Source of the DNA: a bacterium UBP15_UBA6099
GTDB taxonomy: Bacteria > UBP15 > UBA6099
Reading direction: 5' to 3'
DNA: 31,486 nucleotides
Assembly: GCA_002435745.1 (NCBI GenBank)
Contig: DIWT01000002.1
Location: forward strand, 1 to 31,486
Below, in pieces: positions 23,190-31,486 of this stretch (position 1 is the stretch's first letter; each line of letters starts with the position of its first letter). The position numbers and the translations under genes were made by a program. The notes below the pieces were generated by a model. The model worked only from the letters and a program-made list of their open reading frames with translations, searched no databases and was not told where the DNA came from.

Positions 23190-23729
23190 ATGAAACTGAA
23201 AAAAAAGTTGATGGCAATCGTGGCGGGGCTGATTCTCAGCCCGCTAGCCGCCGTCGCGGCGACGGACGACCAGACTGCGGACATGAGCTTCACGATAAGG
23301 AACATGATTTTGATCAATATAGTGTCCGGCGACGTAGAGACCCCGGTTCTAGCCGATGTCTCTTTCTCGGATTTAGCAGCCGGTGAAGTGGAATGGATCA
23401 CGACAGGCGTTATGTCGGTCGACGCTACTGAAAGCTGGAGATTGCAGGTGTCATCGACTTCCGTGGGGGATTACTTCGGCGGCACAGGAAACGCGACGAA
23501 GTCGCTCGGCGACCTCGGCATCAGCATAGACTCAGGAGTAAGTTACTTCAATTTAGACGCGGGCGACGCGACGCTTCCCGTCGAGCTTGTCTCTTCGGGA
23601 GTCGGTCTCGGCTTTCCGGGCGTAGGGATAATGCTGGACGCCATTCGGTACAAGCTGATGCTCGATCCAGCGCTAGATGTAGCTGGAACTTACACCGCTA
23701 ACCTTACTTTCACCGCGACCACAGACTGA
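23190..23729 (+). CDS. Secreted fibre-subunit-like protein 2 (179 aa), paralogue of the preceding gene
   Basis: The length is the same as the first subunit (179 residues) and about 70% of residues are identical by eye, with blocks such as WITTG, DYFGGTGNATK and IMLDAIRYKL shared exactly. The signal peptide (MKLKKK, hydrophobic core, cut after AVA near residue 24) is followed by a cysteine-free, beta-rich mature protein ending in LTFTATTD. GGAGG lies 8 bases before the ATG. It looks like a tandem duplicate that has diverged mainly in the first strands and loops, and it could be a second or alternate structural subunit. A 165-bp spacer with a strong hairpin separates it from the first copy. Confidence 0.75.
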   Translation: MKLKKKLMAIVAGLILSPLAAVAATDDQTADMSFTIRNMILINIVSGDVETPVLADVSFSDLAAGEVEWITTGVMSVDATESWRLQVSSTSVGDYFGGTGNATKSLGDLGISIDSGVSYFNLDAGDATLPVELVSSGVGLGFPGVGIMLDAIRYKLMLDPALDVAGTYTANLTFTATTD

Positions 23730-23820
23730 CGCGGAGTGTCAGCGGCAAAGAAAGAAGCATCCGGCGCCATGCGCGATGCGCTACGACCGGAAACAATAGA
23801 AGAAATGAGAGGATAACGAG

Positions 23821-24714
23821 ATGAGACTGATGAACAATCTGAAAAAAGCGGCTATAGCGGCTATAGCGGCGAACATGTTTGCCGCTTTGAACGCGGCTCC
23901 CTCTGCGGCGTTCTCCGTTCTGCCGATGAAGATCGAACTGAACGCCGCGCCGGGCGCGTCATACACCGCGTCGATTGTCATAGACAACACAGGGGCCGGC
24001 GAGCTTCAAATGGGACGCGTCTATATTCAGGACTGGGACAAACAGCCGTCGGGAAAAGACGTTTATCATGAGTCGGGCGAAGTCGACCGCTCATGCGGAG
24101 GGTGGATAACTCTGAGCCAATCTCAATTCAACGTTCCCGCCGGGGAAAAAGCGGAAGCAAGAATTTCCTTCTCCGTCCCTCAAGACGCTTCCGGGCTTTA
24201 CTGGACTTTCATCATGGTGGAAGGAATGCCGACTCCGCAGAAACCCTCGCCGGAAGACAGCGGTTTGAAGGCCGCGATAACGACTAATATGAGATACGGC
24301 GTCAGGGTTTTTATCAACGTAAAATCCGGCATCGCGGCGCGGGGCGAACTTTCGTCTCTGACGGTCTCTCGTCCGGACGCGCAAAGCGAATTCAAGGACT
24401 TTCCGCTGATCGCGAACATCGGGTTCCTCAACACGGGCAACACTCTGCTGACTCCGCACGGCGTGCTTGAGGTGAGAACGCTGGCAGGCAAAACAATACA
24501 TACGGCGTCCGTGTCTTACGAAAAAAAATATGTCATTCCCGGCCGGGAGAGAATAGTGACCGTGCCGATTGAAGCCCGGCTCGCTCCGGACGAATATGTC
24601 GCTCTTGTGATAATGGATTACGGCGGGGAGAAGCTTGTCGCCGGACAAACCTCCTTCACTTCTAAAAATATTCCGACCACGGCTCCGACGGGATATGAAA
24701 TCGACCGGAAATAA
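23821..24714 (+). CDS. Periplasmic pilus-type chaperone-like protein (297 aa)
   Basis: A signal peptide (about 1-30, cut after SAA) precedes an immunoglobulin-like N-terminal domain (31-135). Its pattern is that of pilus chaperones: FSVLPMKIEL, then APGASYTASIVIDNTG, a middle section, SCGGWITLSQSQFNVPAG, and a strand ISFSVPQDASGLYWTFIMVEG. A second beta domain follows (about 150-280). Chaperones of this type hold fibre subunits in the periplasm by donating a strand until they reach the outer-membrane pore. The match is to the broad COG3121-like group; the classical Arg/Lys anchor pair cannot be placed by eye. GAGAGGAT precedes the ATG. Subunit genes lie on both sides and the barrel gene is two genes downstream, which supports the role. 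The protein is longer than PapD (about 220 mature residues). Confidence 0.72.
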   Translation: MRLMNNLKKAAIAAIAANMFAALNAAPSAAFSVLPMKIELNAAPGASYTASIVIDNTGAGELQMGRVYIQDWDKQPSGKDVYHESGEVDRSCGGWITLSQSQFNVPAGEKAEARISFSVPQDASGLYWTFIMVEGMPTPQKPSPEDSGLKAAITTNMRYGVRVFINVKSGIAARGELSSLTVSRPDAQSEFKDFPLIANIGFLNTGNTLLTPHGVLEVRTLAGKTIHTASVSYEKKYVIPGRERIVTVPIEARLAPDEYVALVIMDYGGEKLVAGQTSFTSKNIPTTAPTGYEIDRK

Positions 24715-24757
24715 CGACCGGAATGCGGGTTGAGCGCTCCCGCGGTCACTCATACGA

Positions 24758-24772
24758 CCGGCGAAAAGCCGG
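24758..24772 (+). other. Short intercistronic hairpin
   Basis: CCGGC, loop GAAAA, GCCGG is a perfect 5-bp hairpin in the 79-bp gap between the chaperone and minor-subunit genes. No T-run follows. It may be a message-stabilising or processing element. Confidence 0.4.
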
Positions 24773-24793
24773 AAGCGCCATGAGGATAATGAG

Positions 24794-25264
24794 ATGATAA
24801 AACCAAATCAAATTCGATTTATTATGTCACTGACAATAGCCCTCTGCGCCATGTTTGCCGGCGCGGGCAGGGCGGACTTCCGGGTGGAATTAGAGTCAGG
24901 CTCGGTAGGGTTCGGCTCGCTAACGAAAGAAGACCTCTACGCGGGTTTCGTCGAAGCCGGCGCATCGGACGGCGTTTACGCTGTGCGAGCGTTGATAACG
25001 GACGACGAAAACGCGGGATGGACGCTTTCCGTAAGGGCGGACACGGCGGAATTCACTTCGGTTTTCGCTCAGAAATCATGTGAAGACCTACTCTGGCGGG
25101 TGGACGGCCCGGAGCCTTATATTGCTCTAACGCAATACGACGAGCCTGCGGCCTCCGGCGCGGGATCTGATTACGTTGACATCGATTTGAAGCTGTTGGC
25201 GGGTTGGGGCGACCGCGCCGACTCCTATGGCATCGTTCTAGTCTTCACCCTGACATCGGACTGA
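24794..25264 (+). CDS. Minor secreted subunit-like protein (156 aa)
   Basis: A signal peptide of about 27 residues (cut after GRA) leads to a mature part of about 129 residues, beta-rich and acidic, with one mature cysteine (QKSC). The pattern NAGWTLSVRADTAEF resembles TENWKLEVASTSVADYF in the first subunit. The end LVFTLTSD resembles LTFTATTN, so I infer the same fold with low overall identity. It is shorter than the two major subunits and sits directly before the barrel gene, positions typical of a tip, initiator or base subunit. GAGGAT precedes the ATG. The cysteine in the signal peptide (IALC) lacks a small residue before it, so it is not a lipobox. Confidence 0.68.
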   Translation: MIKPNQIRFIMSLTIALCAMFAGAGRADFRVELESGSVGFGSLTKEDLYAGFVEAGASDGVYAVRALITDDENAGWTLSVRADTAEFTSVFAQKSCEDLLWRVDGPEPYIALTQYDEPAASGAGSDYVDIDLKLLAGWGDRADSYGIVLVFTLTSD

Positions 25265-25285
25265 ACGGAAAGGCGTGATGAAACA

Positions 25286-28147
25286 GTGATCAAGCGCCTT
25301 CTGAAAACAACATCCGCGACAACCCTCCTGCTGATAGTCCTCGCCGCCGCGTCGGCGTCGGCGGCCTCCTTTGTCGTCTCTCCGATGGACGCCGCGACAA
25401 GAAAAGTCAAATCTTTGGAATTCGCGACGGTCGGCTTTACAGCAATCCTGAACGAGGGCAGCGCGCGCGACTTCTCGATATCGCTCGAAGCCGGGAACGG
25501 CGCGGCTGTCGTGGGCGCTCCGTCGGGCGTTTTCCTCTCCCCCGGCTTTTCGGAATCTTTCGCCGCGACGGTCATGATCGCCGCGAACGTCTCCGCCGGG
25601 CAGGTTATTCCGATTGTCGTCACATTGTCAGATTCTTCGAACCCCGCAATCTCCGGCTCTGCGAGGGTGGAACTTTCCGTGGACAATCCGGTGTGCGCCG
25701 AGTTTGTCGAGCCTCCGGCAGAGATGCTCTTCGCCAACGCCAACGTATCAAAAGTGTCCGTGAAAATTAGAAACTGCGGGGGCGATTCGGAGACCTTTGA
25801 ACTGTCCGCGCATCCCGGAGCCGGAGTGACGGCGCACGGCAGAAAGAGGTCCATCGATATCGCTCCCGGAGAAACAGTCGAGAGCGTTTTCAACGCTACC
25901 ATTTCAGGCGACGCCGCGAACGGCGCTTCTCTGACTCTGAAGCTGTCCAAAGACGGTTCGCCTGTGGCGGAAACCACTTTATTCGCCAATATCGCAAGGG
26001 AGACGAAAAGCGTAAAAATCGTCGAGCGCAAGAGCGTGGATGTAAGGCTCGCCGTGGGACATTTGATGCGTTCCGGCGCGCGCGGTTCGACGTCCGTCCA
26101 ATTGACCATACCCGGTTTCGAAGAAGGAGATTTCGCGATGAGAACGGATATCGGGATGCAAAGGTCGGAATCCGAAAGCATGAGAGTGAAGAGGCAGACG
26201 CATGAGTTCAGGTACGGCGACTCCAAGCTTTCGCTCGGCAACCAGCGAATGCAGTTTTCGAAGCGGACGCGGAGCAGAGAGTTCCGAGAGGGTTGGATAG
26301 CGTCTCGCGCTTTTGGCTCGAACGAGATACGGGTAGGTTCCGGGGGCGGATCGGGCGATGTCAGGTTCGTTAAATGGAACAGAAGCGCGCCGGGAGGCGT
26401 CTCAATCGGCGTCGGAAGGCTGTGGAATGAAAACCCGTCGCCCGGAGTGTCCCGCATGACGGCCGACTCGCTTACGGTCGATTACTCCGACGGCGACAAC
26501 ATCGCGGTTAAAACAGAGTTGGCCGCGACAACGATAGAGAACGAAGCCGGAGCGTCAGCTTCAGGCTCGGTCGCGGGATTTGAGGGCGAGTATAGAAACG
26601 GCAAAATGAAAATCAAAGCGTTCGGACAGACGGGAGACAGGGATTTCCAGTCGAACGGCCCGACGAAGGAAGTCGGACTCAGGGGCGAATGGAAAATAGG
26701 GTCTGGCGGGCGCGTGTCCGCCGACTACAGAAAAGGAACCAGCTTCCGCGCGCTGTCTCTTGATCCGATGGACGCCGCGCGACCCGGATACGATCACGAA
26801 ACTTTTTCAGCGGGCTTTTCCCGCTCGGCGCCCGGCGGAATTAGCGCTCGCTTTTCCGTCAACAGAAGAAGGCGCGACATAGCAAGACCCGACAACGCGC
26901 TTCTCTCCGCGCCTCTGTCGGAAGACTTCTTGAGGTTGAGTTTCTCAAAAAACATGAAACCTTTTGATCTGGCTCTCGGCCTCGACTCAGGCGCTCGCGG
27001 CTTCATGGGCGAAAAAGGCGGATATGGCAAGTTCGCATTCAGCGCGGGATACAAAAACAAATCCACAAGAATCGCCGCTGAAATCAATAAGACTTCCGGA
27101 AGGGGCGGCGGCATACCGGCGTTCAGCAGCGAACAAGCTTTTTCTTTCAACGCGACTTATCTTTTTCCGAACAAGAAAAACACGCTTCAGGCGTCGTGGA
27201 GAAGCGGAACGGTAGAGGACTCATTCGATTCCATCCCGATAAAAACAACTCGTTTTTCATTTGGATTTAATTCCAAGCTCGCGTCGGACGCATATATCGA
27301 TCTTGCGTATAACGCCATGAATTCCAGAGGCGTCGCCGAAAATTTCTTCTTCCTAAAATACACGAAAGATTTCAAAATAAGCATTCCATATAAGAAGTAC
27401 GGAGCGGTGTACGGAGTGGCGTTTGAAGACCTGAACGGAAACGGCGTCTTCGACGGGGACGAGAGGCTATTGAGAGGGTTGGAGGTCGTATGCGGGACGG
27501 ATCGCGCGACAACCGACTCCGAGGGCCGATATGAGATATCCGCTCTCGTTCCGGGCAGATACGAACTGCGCGTCGCTCCGGAAACCCACTCCGTCAGACT
27601 GTCGCCGTCCCCCTCGAGCGTCGGAACGATCAAAGTGTCGTACAACTCCCGCATCCGCGCGGACATGGCCATGCTTCCTGTTTATTCTGTCAGCGGGCGC
27701 GTGTCGGTGAAAGCCGACAGCTACTTCGCGCGAGCCTCCGGCGTTTCTCCCGAAAACCTTCGCGTCGTCCTCGGAACCGGGGAGGGCGATATCGCTTACG
27801 CGTTCACTGACAACTCCGGATACTTCTACTTCGAGAATATAATTCCCGACACTTACCGCGTCGCTCTCGATCCCGAGTGGATTCCGATAAGATCTGAAAT
27901 AGTCGGACCTTCCGAACACATAGTCCGATGCGAAGGCGGCTCAGGCTGCGATCAGTTGGATTTCACGATTAAAGTAAAAGAGAAAGAGATTTCTTTCAAG
28001 GAATTCAAACCCGCTCCGGCGTTTCTCCCGGCCAGACTTCTCCTGCTGTCTGTCTCCGATTTCGGGATCAATACGCAATGCTATTTGTGGAACGGCGCTC
28101 CGAACATCCCGCCACCAATGTTCGTCAACCCCTGCAGGACGCCTTGA
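25286..28147 (+). CDS. Outer-membrane barrel, usher-like, with SdrD-B-like and carboxypeptidase-regulatory-like modules (953 aa)
   Basis: The start is a GTG at 25286, 21 bp after the minor subunit gene, with a poor ribosome site; coupling is likely. A signal peptide (cut after ASA, near 27) is followed by two immunoglobulin-like domains (about 28-135 and 136-240, the second with VC and NCGG cysteines). Next comes a long region (about 245-705) of alternating polar and hydrophobic strands with many Gly, Arg and Ser, as in beta-barrels. An SdrD-B-like module follows (about 708-771, FEDLNGNGVFDGDERLLRG then TDSEGRYEISALVPGRYEL). A second regulatory-like fold is at about 800-870 (FTDNSGYFYFENIIPDTYRV), then a cysteine-containing tail. 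Context suggests it is the secretion pore of the fibre system. It does not look like a classical FimD/PapC usher, so the function is inferred. Confidence 0.68.
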   Translation: MIKRLLKTTSATTLLLIVLAAASASAASFVVSPMDAATRKVKSLEFATVGFTAILNEGSARDFSISLEAGNGAAVVGAPSGVFLSPGFSESFAATVMIAANVSAGQVIPIVVTLSDSSNPAISGSARVELSVDNPVCAEFVEPPAEMLFANANVSKVSVKIRNCGGDSETFELSAHPGAGVTAHGRKRSIDIAPGETVESVFNATISGDAANGASLTLKLSKDGSPVAETTLFANIARETKSVKIVERKSVDVRLAVGHLMRSGARGSTSVQLTIPGFEEGDFAMRTDIGMQRSESESMRVKRQTHEFRYGDSKLSLGNQRMQFSKRTRSREFREGWIASRAFGSNEIRVGSGGGSGDVRFVKWNRSAPGGVSIGVGRLWNENPSPGVSRMTADSLTVDYSDGDNIAVKTELAATTIENEAGASASGSVAGFEGEYRNGKMKIKAFGQTGDRDFQSNGPTKEVGLRGEWKIGSGGRVSADYRKGTSFRALSLDPMDAARPGYDHETFSAGFSRSAPGGISARFSVNRRRRDIARPDNALLSAPLSEDFLRLSFSKNMKPFDLALGLDSGARGFMGEKGGYGKFAFSAGYKNKSTRIAAEINKTSGRGGGIPAFSSEQAFSFNATYLFPNKKNTLQASWRSGTVEDSFDSIPIKTTRFSFGFNSKLASDAYIDLAYNAMNSRGVAENFFFLKYTKDFKISIPYKKYGAVYGVAFEDLNGNGVFDGDERLLRGLEVVCGTDRATTDSEGRYEISALVPGRYELRVAPETHSVRLSPSPSSVGTIKVSYNSRIRADMAMLPVYSVSGRVSVKADSYFARASGVSPENLRVVLGTGEGDIAYAFTDNSGYFYFENIIPDTYRVALDPEWIPIRSEIVGPSEHIVRCEGGSGCDQLDFTIKVKEKEISFKEFKPAPAFLPARLLLLSVSDFGINTQCYLWNGAPNIPPPMFVNPCRTP

Positions 28148-28253
28148 TGCGCTCCTGTGAAAACCCATCTGGTGTTGAATATGGAAACGCGGCTTGGAGT
28201 CGGCGGGTTGCGCGCGGCGGACGGTTTCGCGGCATATTCTCTGCAACTTGCCG

Positions 28254-31200
28254 TCAGCCGTCTAATACGTCTCTGACTTTGCGGGAGAAATCCTCGACGT
28301 TGAACGGTTTTGAAATGAAGTTAATGCCTTTATCAAGTATTCCGTGATGAACGATGGCGTTCTCCGTGTATCCGGACATGTACAAGACTTTTATGTTCGG
28401 GCGCAATTTGCGAATGCGTTCGGCGAGTTCGCGTCCGTTAACGTCCGGCATGACGACATCCGTGACAAGAAGGTCCACCGGGTCGTCGGCTGCCTCGCAG
28501 ATGCTTATAGCATCGTCCGCGCTGGCGGCGCTGACCGCAGAGTATCCGCCGGATTCGAGGACCCTGATGACCAGTTTAAGCACGCCCGGCTCGTCTTCGA
28601 CGACGAGGACGCGTTCTTTGCCGCCGGCGTGTCGGACGGAGGGTTTTCGGGCGGGTTTCTCTTCGTCTTGAGACGTCTGCGTTCTGGAGAGATAAATCTT
28701 GAATGTGGTTCCTTGCTCCGGTTCGCTGTATACGAAAATGTGCCCGCCGCTTTGTTTTACGATGCCGTACACGGTGGCTAATCCCAGCCCGGTGCCTTTC
28801 CCCTTTTCCTTCGTGGTGAAAAACGGCTCGAACAGGCGCTCCTTGTCCGCCTCGGCGATGCCGCACCCGGTGTCCGACACGGAAAGCATGACGTAAGGGC
28901 CGGTCTCCACTTCGGGATGAAGTTCGGCGTAATTCTCGTCAAGCTCGACATTCGCCGTCTCTATGGTAAGGTATCCGCCGCCCGGCATCGCGTCGCGCGC
29001 GTTGACAACCAGATTAAGAACCACCTGTTCCATCTGTCTGGGATCAGCCATCGCGTTGCCCAACCCGCGCGCCGGATGCGTCCGCAATTTGACGTCCTCG
29101 CCTACTATTCGGCGCAGCATAGGTTCTATGCCCGACACTATGATGTTCAGATTCAGGCATTCCATCTCGAGAGGCTGTTTGCGGCTGAACGCCAGCAGTT
29201 GCCTTGTCAGTTCTGCGGACCGGGTTCCGGCGCTCAATATCTCCCCGGCTGATTCCTTCAGCGCAGAGCCGTCCGGCAATTCTTCAATCATCATTTCCGC
29301 GTAGTTGTTTATAACCGTCAACATGTTGTTGAAATCGTGCGCTATTCCTCCCGCGAGCCTTCCGACCGCCTCCATCTTCTGAGACTGCTTAAGCTGCTCT
29401 TCGGCGTGCCGCAACGCGTCCTCCGATATCTTTCTCTCGGTAACGTCCCACACCATCGATATCATCATGTTCCGTTCGGGAATCTGGACGTTCCTCGCGG
29501 AAATGTGTGTCGTTTCCTCTCCCTCGCGCTTGATCGGAATAGCCTCCCAAATCATCCGGGATGGGTCGCCGCTCAGGCAATCCTCAATTACTCTTTTCTT
29601 GAGGTCTTCTCTAAATGACTCGTCGCGATACACGGCTTCCCAGAAAACGTCGGGCGACGTCAGGTCTTCTTTTTTTATTCTGTAGTGTTTAGCGAAGTGA
29701 TCGTTTATATATTCAAACCGCACCTCCGGAAACACGGAGTTCACAGCGATGCCGATAGGGAGATTGTCCAGAACGGTCGTGATGAAATATTCTCTTTCCA
29801 GAAGCGAATCGCGCGCCGCCTTGAGTTCGGTTATATCCATGATGTTTCCGACGATTTTGACGACTTCGCCATTTTCGAAGATGGCGTTTCCACTGGTGCG
29901 GACCCACATGGCGCGGCCCTTCGCGTTAGTGAACGGAACTTCAAGGTCGTAAGGCTCTCCCCGCTCGACGCACGCTTTGAATGCGGTCCCGACTGTCTCG
30001 GAAGCTTCCTTGCTGTAACACTTCAGGCTTATTTCAATGAGTTCCGACGAATCCGTCTCGACATCTTCCAGATTAAAATCATGTATACGGTAAGTTTCTT
30101 CAGTCCACTTCATTGTCTGAGAACGCACATCCCACTCCCAGCCACCCACCTTGCTTAGTTTTTGCGCGGCGTTAAGCAATTCTTCGCTCTCGCGGAGCGC
30201 TTGTTCCGCAATCTTGTTTTCAGTTATGTCCTGAAAAATTGTGGTGAATTGGCCGGGAGCGTTTCTGAAAGCGGTCACTTCATAATGTTTTTCAAGGTCC
30301 CCTGAGAAATGGGCGAAATGCGTAGGCTCGCCAGTCATTGCGACATGCCCGTAAGCTTGAATCCACATCGGCTCCAGTCCGGGCAGAACCTCAAGAGCCG
30401 TTTTTCCGATTATGTCAGTTCCTTTCAGCCCGGTCTGCCTCTCGAACGCGGGATTAACCGCAAGAAACGCGTAGTCTATAGGCTCTCTGGCATCGTTGAG
30501 GATAATCTCATGAACGGCAAGCCCGTCCAGCATCTCCGCGAACAGCGTTTCATATTTCTTTTTCGACTCCGCTATTCGCTGGCTCGCCCGGTTAGACTGC
30601 GCCTGCAATATCGACATCGCGGCGACAAATGCCAGAGCCACCAGACAGACGGCCGTAAAGAAAGCGCTCTCTTCCTCAAGCTCTCTTTTCCACTCCAACG
30701 CCTCGACATCCATGCCGAACACAGCCGCGATTTTTCCGGTTTCCGGGTCGACTAGCGGAACAAGCCCGCTTATCCATGCCCCCCATCTGTCTTTAACCGG
30801 GCCTTCCACGACAGGAACGCCATCATTGAAAACACCGAGGAACCCCTCCGAGGCTTCGGTGTAAATCTGTCCGGGGGGCGAATAATCCGGGGAATCCGCA
30901 GACTCGGAATCCACAAGGAAAACAATTTCTCCGGCTTCGTTCAAACGCATAAGATAAACGAACCGGCATCTCAACGTGGCGGCGCGGATGGATTTCATCT
31001 GTTCTTTCAGGCGGGCATAGTCGGGCGATTCGACATCCGCGGCTGTCCCGGTCAATCCGGCGACAGCTTCAATGTCAACTGCGCCTGCCGCCAGCCGAGT
31101 CTGCACAAGCAGCGTCTCCCGGTGTCTTTTATCCGCTTTCCTGACTCCGAGAAATCCGAGCGCTATTGCGGTGGCAAGCACGATTAATATTAAAACCGCG

Positions 31201-31295
31201 GCTCTGGCCCTAGTCATAAAAAAAGGGCTGCGCGTTCCTTTTCCATCGTCCATCCATCCTGTTTCTTTGCTCGTTTTCGTTGTGGTTTTTTTCAT
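28254..31295 (-). CDS. Membrane hybrid histidine kinase (sensor-PAS-PAS-PAS-HisKA-HATPase-receiver)
   Basis: The start is set at the ATG at 31295 (1013 residues). The frame stays open 19 codons further upstream from a TTG, and an ATG at 31253 is also possible. Transmembrane helix 1 is at about 32-51 and helix 2 at about 210-231. They enclose a sensor region of the Cache-like type, with FVYLMRLNEAGEIVFLVDSE, a SPPGQIYTEAS stretch and a WGAWISGLVPLVDPETG strand. Three PAS domains follow, then a core with GGIAHDFNNML (histidine near 650), NLVVNARDAM, DTGCGI and GTGLGLA. A C-terminal receiver has TDVVMP and SKPF. The core and receiver are close to those of the 4767 kinase, pointing to a duplication with a changed sensor half. 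It converges on the fibre operon with 106 bp between stops and may report surface or envelope signals to it. Confidence 0.92.
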   Translation of the reverse strand: MKKTTTKTSKETGWMDDGKGTRSPFFMTRARAAVLILIVLATAIALGFLGVRKADKRHRETLLVQTRLAAGAVDIEAVAGLTGTAADVESPDYARLKEQMKSIRAATLRCRFVYLMRLNEAGEIVFLVDSESADSPDYSPPGQIYTEASEGFLGVFNDGVPVVEGPVKDRWGAWISGLVPLVDPETGKIAAVFGMDVEALEWKRELEEESAFFTAVCLVALAFVAAMSILQAQSNRASQRIAESKKKYETLFAEMLDGLAVHEIILNDAREPIDYAFLAVNPAFERQTGLKGTDIIGKTALEVLPGLEPMWIQAYGHVAMTGEPTHFAHFSGDLEKHYEVTAFRNAPGQFTTIFQDITENKIAEQALRESEELLNAAQKLSKVGGWEWDVRSQTMKWTEETYRIHDFNLEDVETDSSELIEISLKCYSKEASETVGTAFKACVERGEPYDLEVPFTNAKGRAMWVRTSGNAIFENGEVVKIVGNIMDITELKAARDSLLEREYFITTVLDNLPIGIAVNSVFPEVRFEYINDHFAKHYRIKKEDLTSPDVFWEAVYRDESFREDLKKRVIEDCLSGDPSRMIWEAIPIKREGEETTHISARNVQIPERNMMISMVWDVTERKISEDALRHAEEQLKQSQKMEAVGRLAGGIAHDFNNMLTVINNYAEMMIEELPDGSALKESAGEILSAGTRSAELTRQLLAFSRKQPLEMECLNLNIIVSGIEPMLRRIVGEDVKLRTHPARGLGNAMADPRQMEQVVLNLVVNARDAMPGGGYLTIETANVELDENYAELHPEVETGPYVMLSVSDTGCGIAEADKERLFEPFFTTKEKGKGTGLGLATVYGIVKQSGGHIFVYSEPEQGTTFKIYLSRTQTSQDEEKPARKPSVRHAGGKERVLVVEDEPGVLKLVIRVLESGGYSAVSAASADDAISICEAADDPVDLLVTDVVMPDVNGRELAERIRKLRPNIKVLYMSGYTENAIVHHGILDKGINFISKPFNVEDFSRKVRDVLDG

Positions 31296-31445
31296 AATAT
31301 CATTCGCTTTCTTGAATGCGATCGCCTGTGCATTAATGCAAAATACCAGCAACTATATCTTTCAACAGCCGCCGTCCTTCTTCAAACAGAAATAAAACAA
31401 AACTTCCAGTTGCTTCAATTCAATCGCTAGATTACATGTCTAAAC

Positions 31446-31475
31446 ATTCTACCATAATTACCCAATGCTGTTCAA
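31446..31475 (-). promoter_or_regulatory. Possible sigma-70 promoter for the 31295 kinase
   Basis: On the minus strand, TTGAAC and TAGAAT are separated by 18 bases, about 150 bp upstream of the start codon. No sigma-54 motif was found for this gene. AGATTACATGTCTAAAC near 31429-31445 weakly resembles the TTTACA-TGTAA element. Confidence 0.35.
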
Positions 31476-31486
31476 TCAAGCGACCT

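Noticed and set aside
25225..26457. Long open frame (410 codons) on the minus strand opposite the barrel gene
   Set aside because: It has no signal peptide, no recognisable domain and a Ser/Pro/Thr-rich composition typical of the antisense of a biased coding frame. The plus-strand gene has clear modules.
1..31486. CRISPR arrays, tRNA, rRNA or transposase genes
   Set aside because: No regularly spaced direct repeats, cloverleaf-like sequences, rRNA motifs or transposase or integrase domains were seen on either strand.

Overview
The window comes from a Gram-negative (diderm) bacterium of moderate-to-high GC content. It encodes signal peptides, a periplasmic pilus-type chaperone, an outer-membrane beta-barrel candidate, a haem-site sensor kinase, and many hybrid kinases and sigma-54 activators. 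This style recalls Desulfobacterota and neighbouring candidate phyla, but nothing here fixes the taxon. No rRNA, tRNA, CRISPR array or transposase was seen. All calls were made by eye from the sequence.

Layout. (1) 94-2244, minus strand: a small secreted protein, an unrecognised 80-residue protein and an NtrC-type sigma-54 activator. (2) 2652-3065, plus strand: a STAS-domain protein behind a near-consensus sigma-54 promoter. A second NtrC-type activator converges on it (3130-4527, minus). (3) 4767-8255, plus strand: a membrane hybrid histidine kinase. (4) 15492-8224, minus strand: one tight six-gene operon from a sigma-54 promoter, encoding two small proteins, a membrane PHP-like protein, a haem-site hybrid kinase with two receivers, a lone receiver and a receiver-HPt protein. 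(5) 16060-20697, plus strand: a very large soluble hybrid kinase transcribed divergently from region 4. (6) 20765-21890: a roughly 1.1 kb cassette bounded by about 93-bp inverted repeats, holding one sigma-54-driven small membrane protein and a terminator. (7) 22201-28147, plus strand: a sigma-54-driven five-gene operon that looks like a chaperone/usher-like fibre system (two paralogous major subunits, a chaperone, a minor subunit and a non-canonical outer-membrane barrel with SdrD-B-like modules). (8) 28254-31295, minus strand: a fourth hybrid kinase converging on region 7.

How it fits together. Four strong sigma-54 promoters, one weaker one and a sub-consensus candidate sit ahead of these units. 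A palindrome with core TTTACA-(C/T)-TGTAA, exact in two places and degenerate in two more, lies about 130-180 bp upstream of the predicted start sites. The two NtrC-type activators are the obvious candidates to bind it. The simplest inference is that the kinases and phosphorelay proteins feed sigma-54 activators, which switch on surface-fibre genes and part of the signalling genes themselves. The best candidate for an undescribed system is the fibre operon with its unusual barrel. The shared upstream palindrome and the inverted-repeat cassette are the next most interesting signals.
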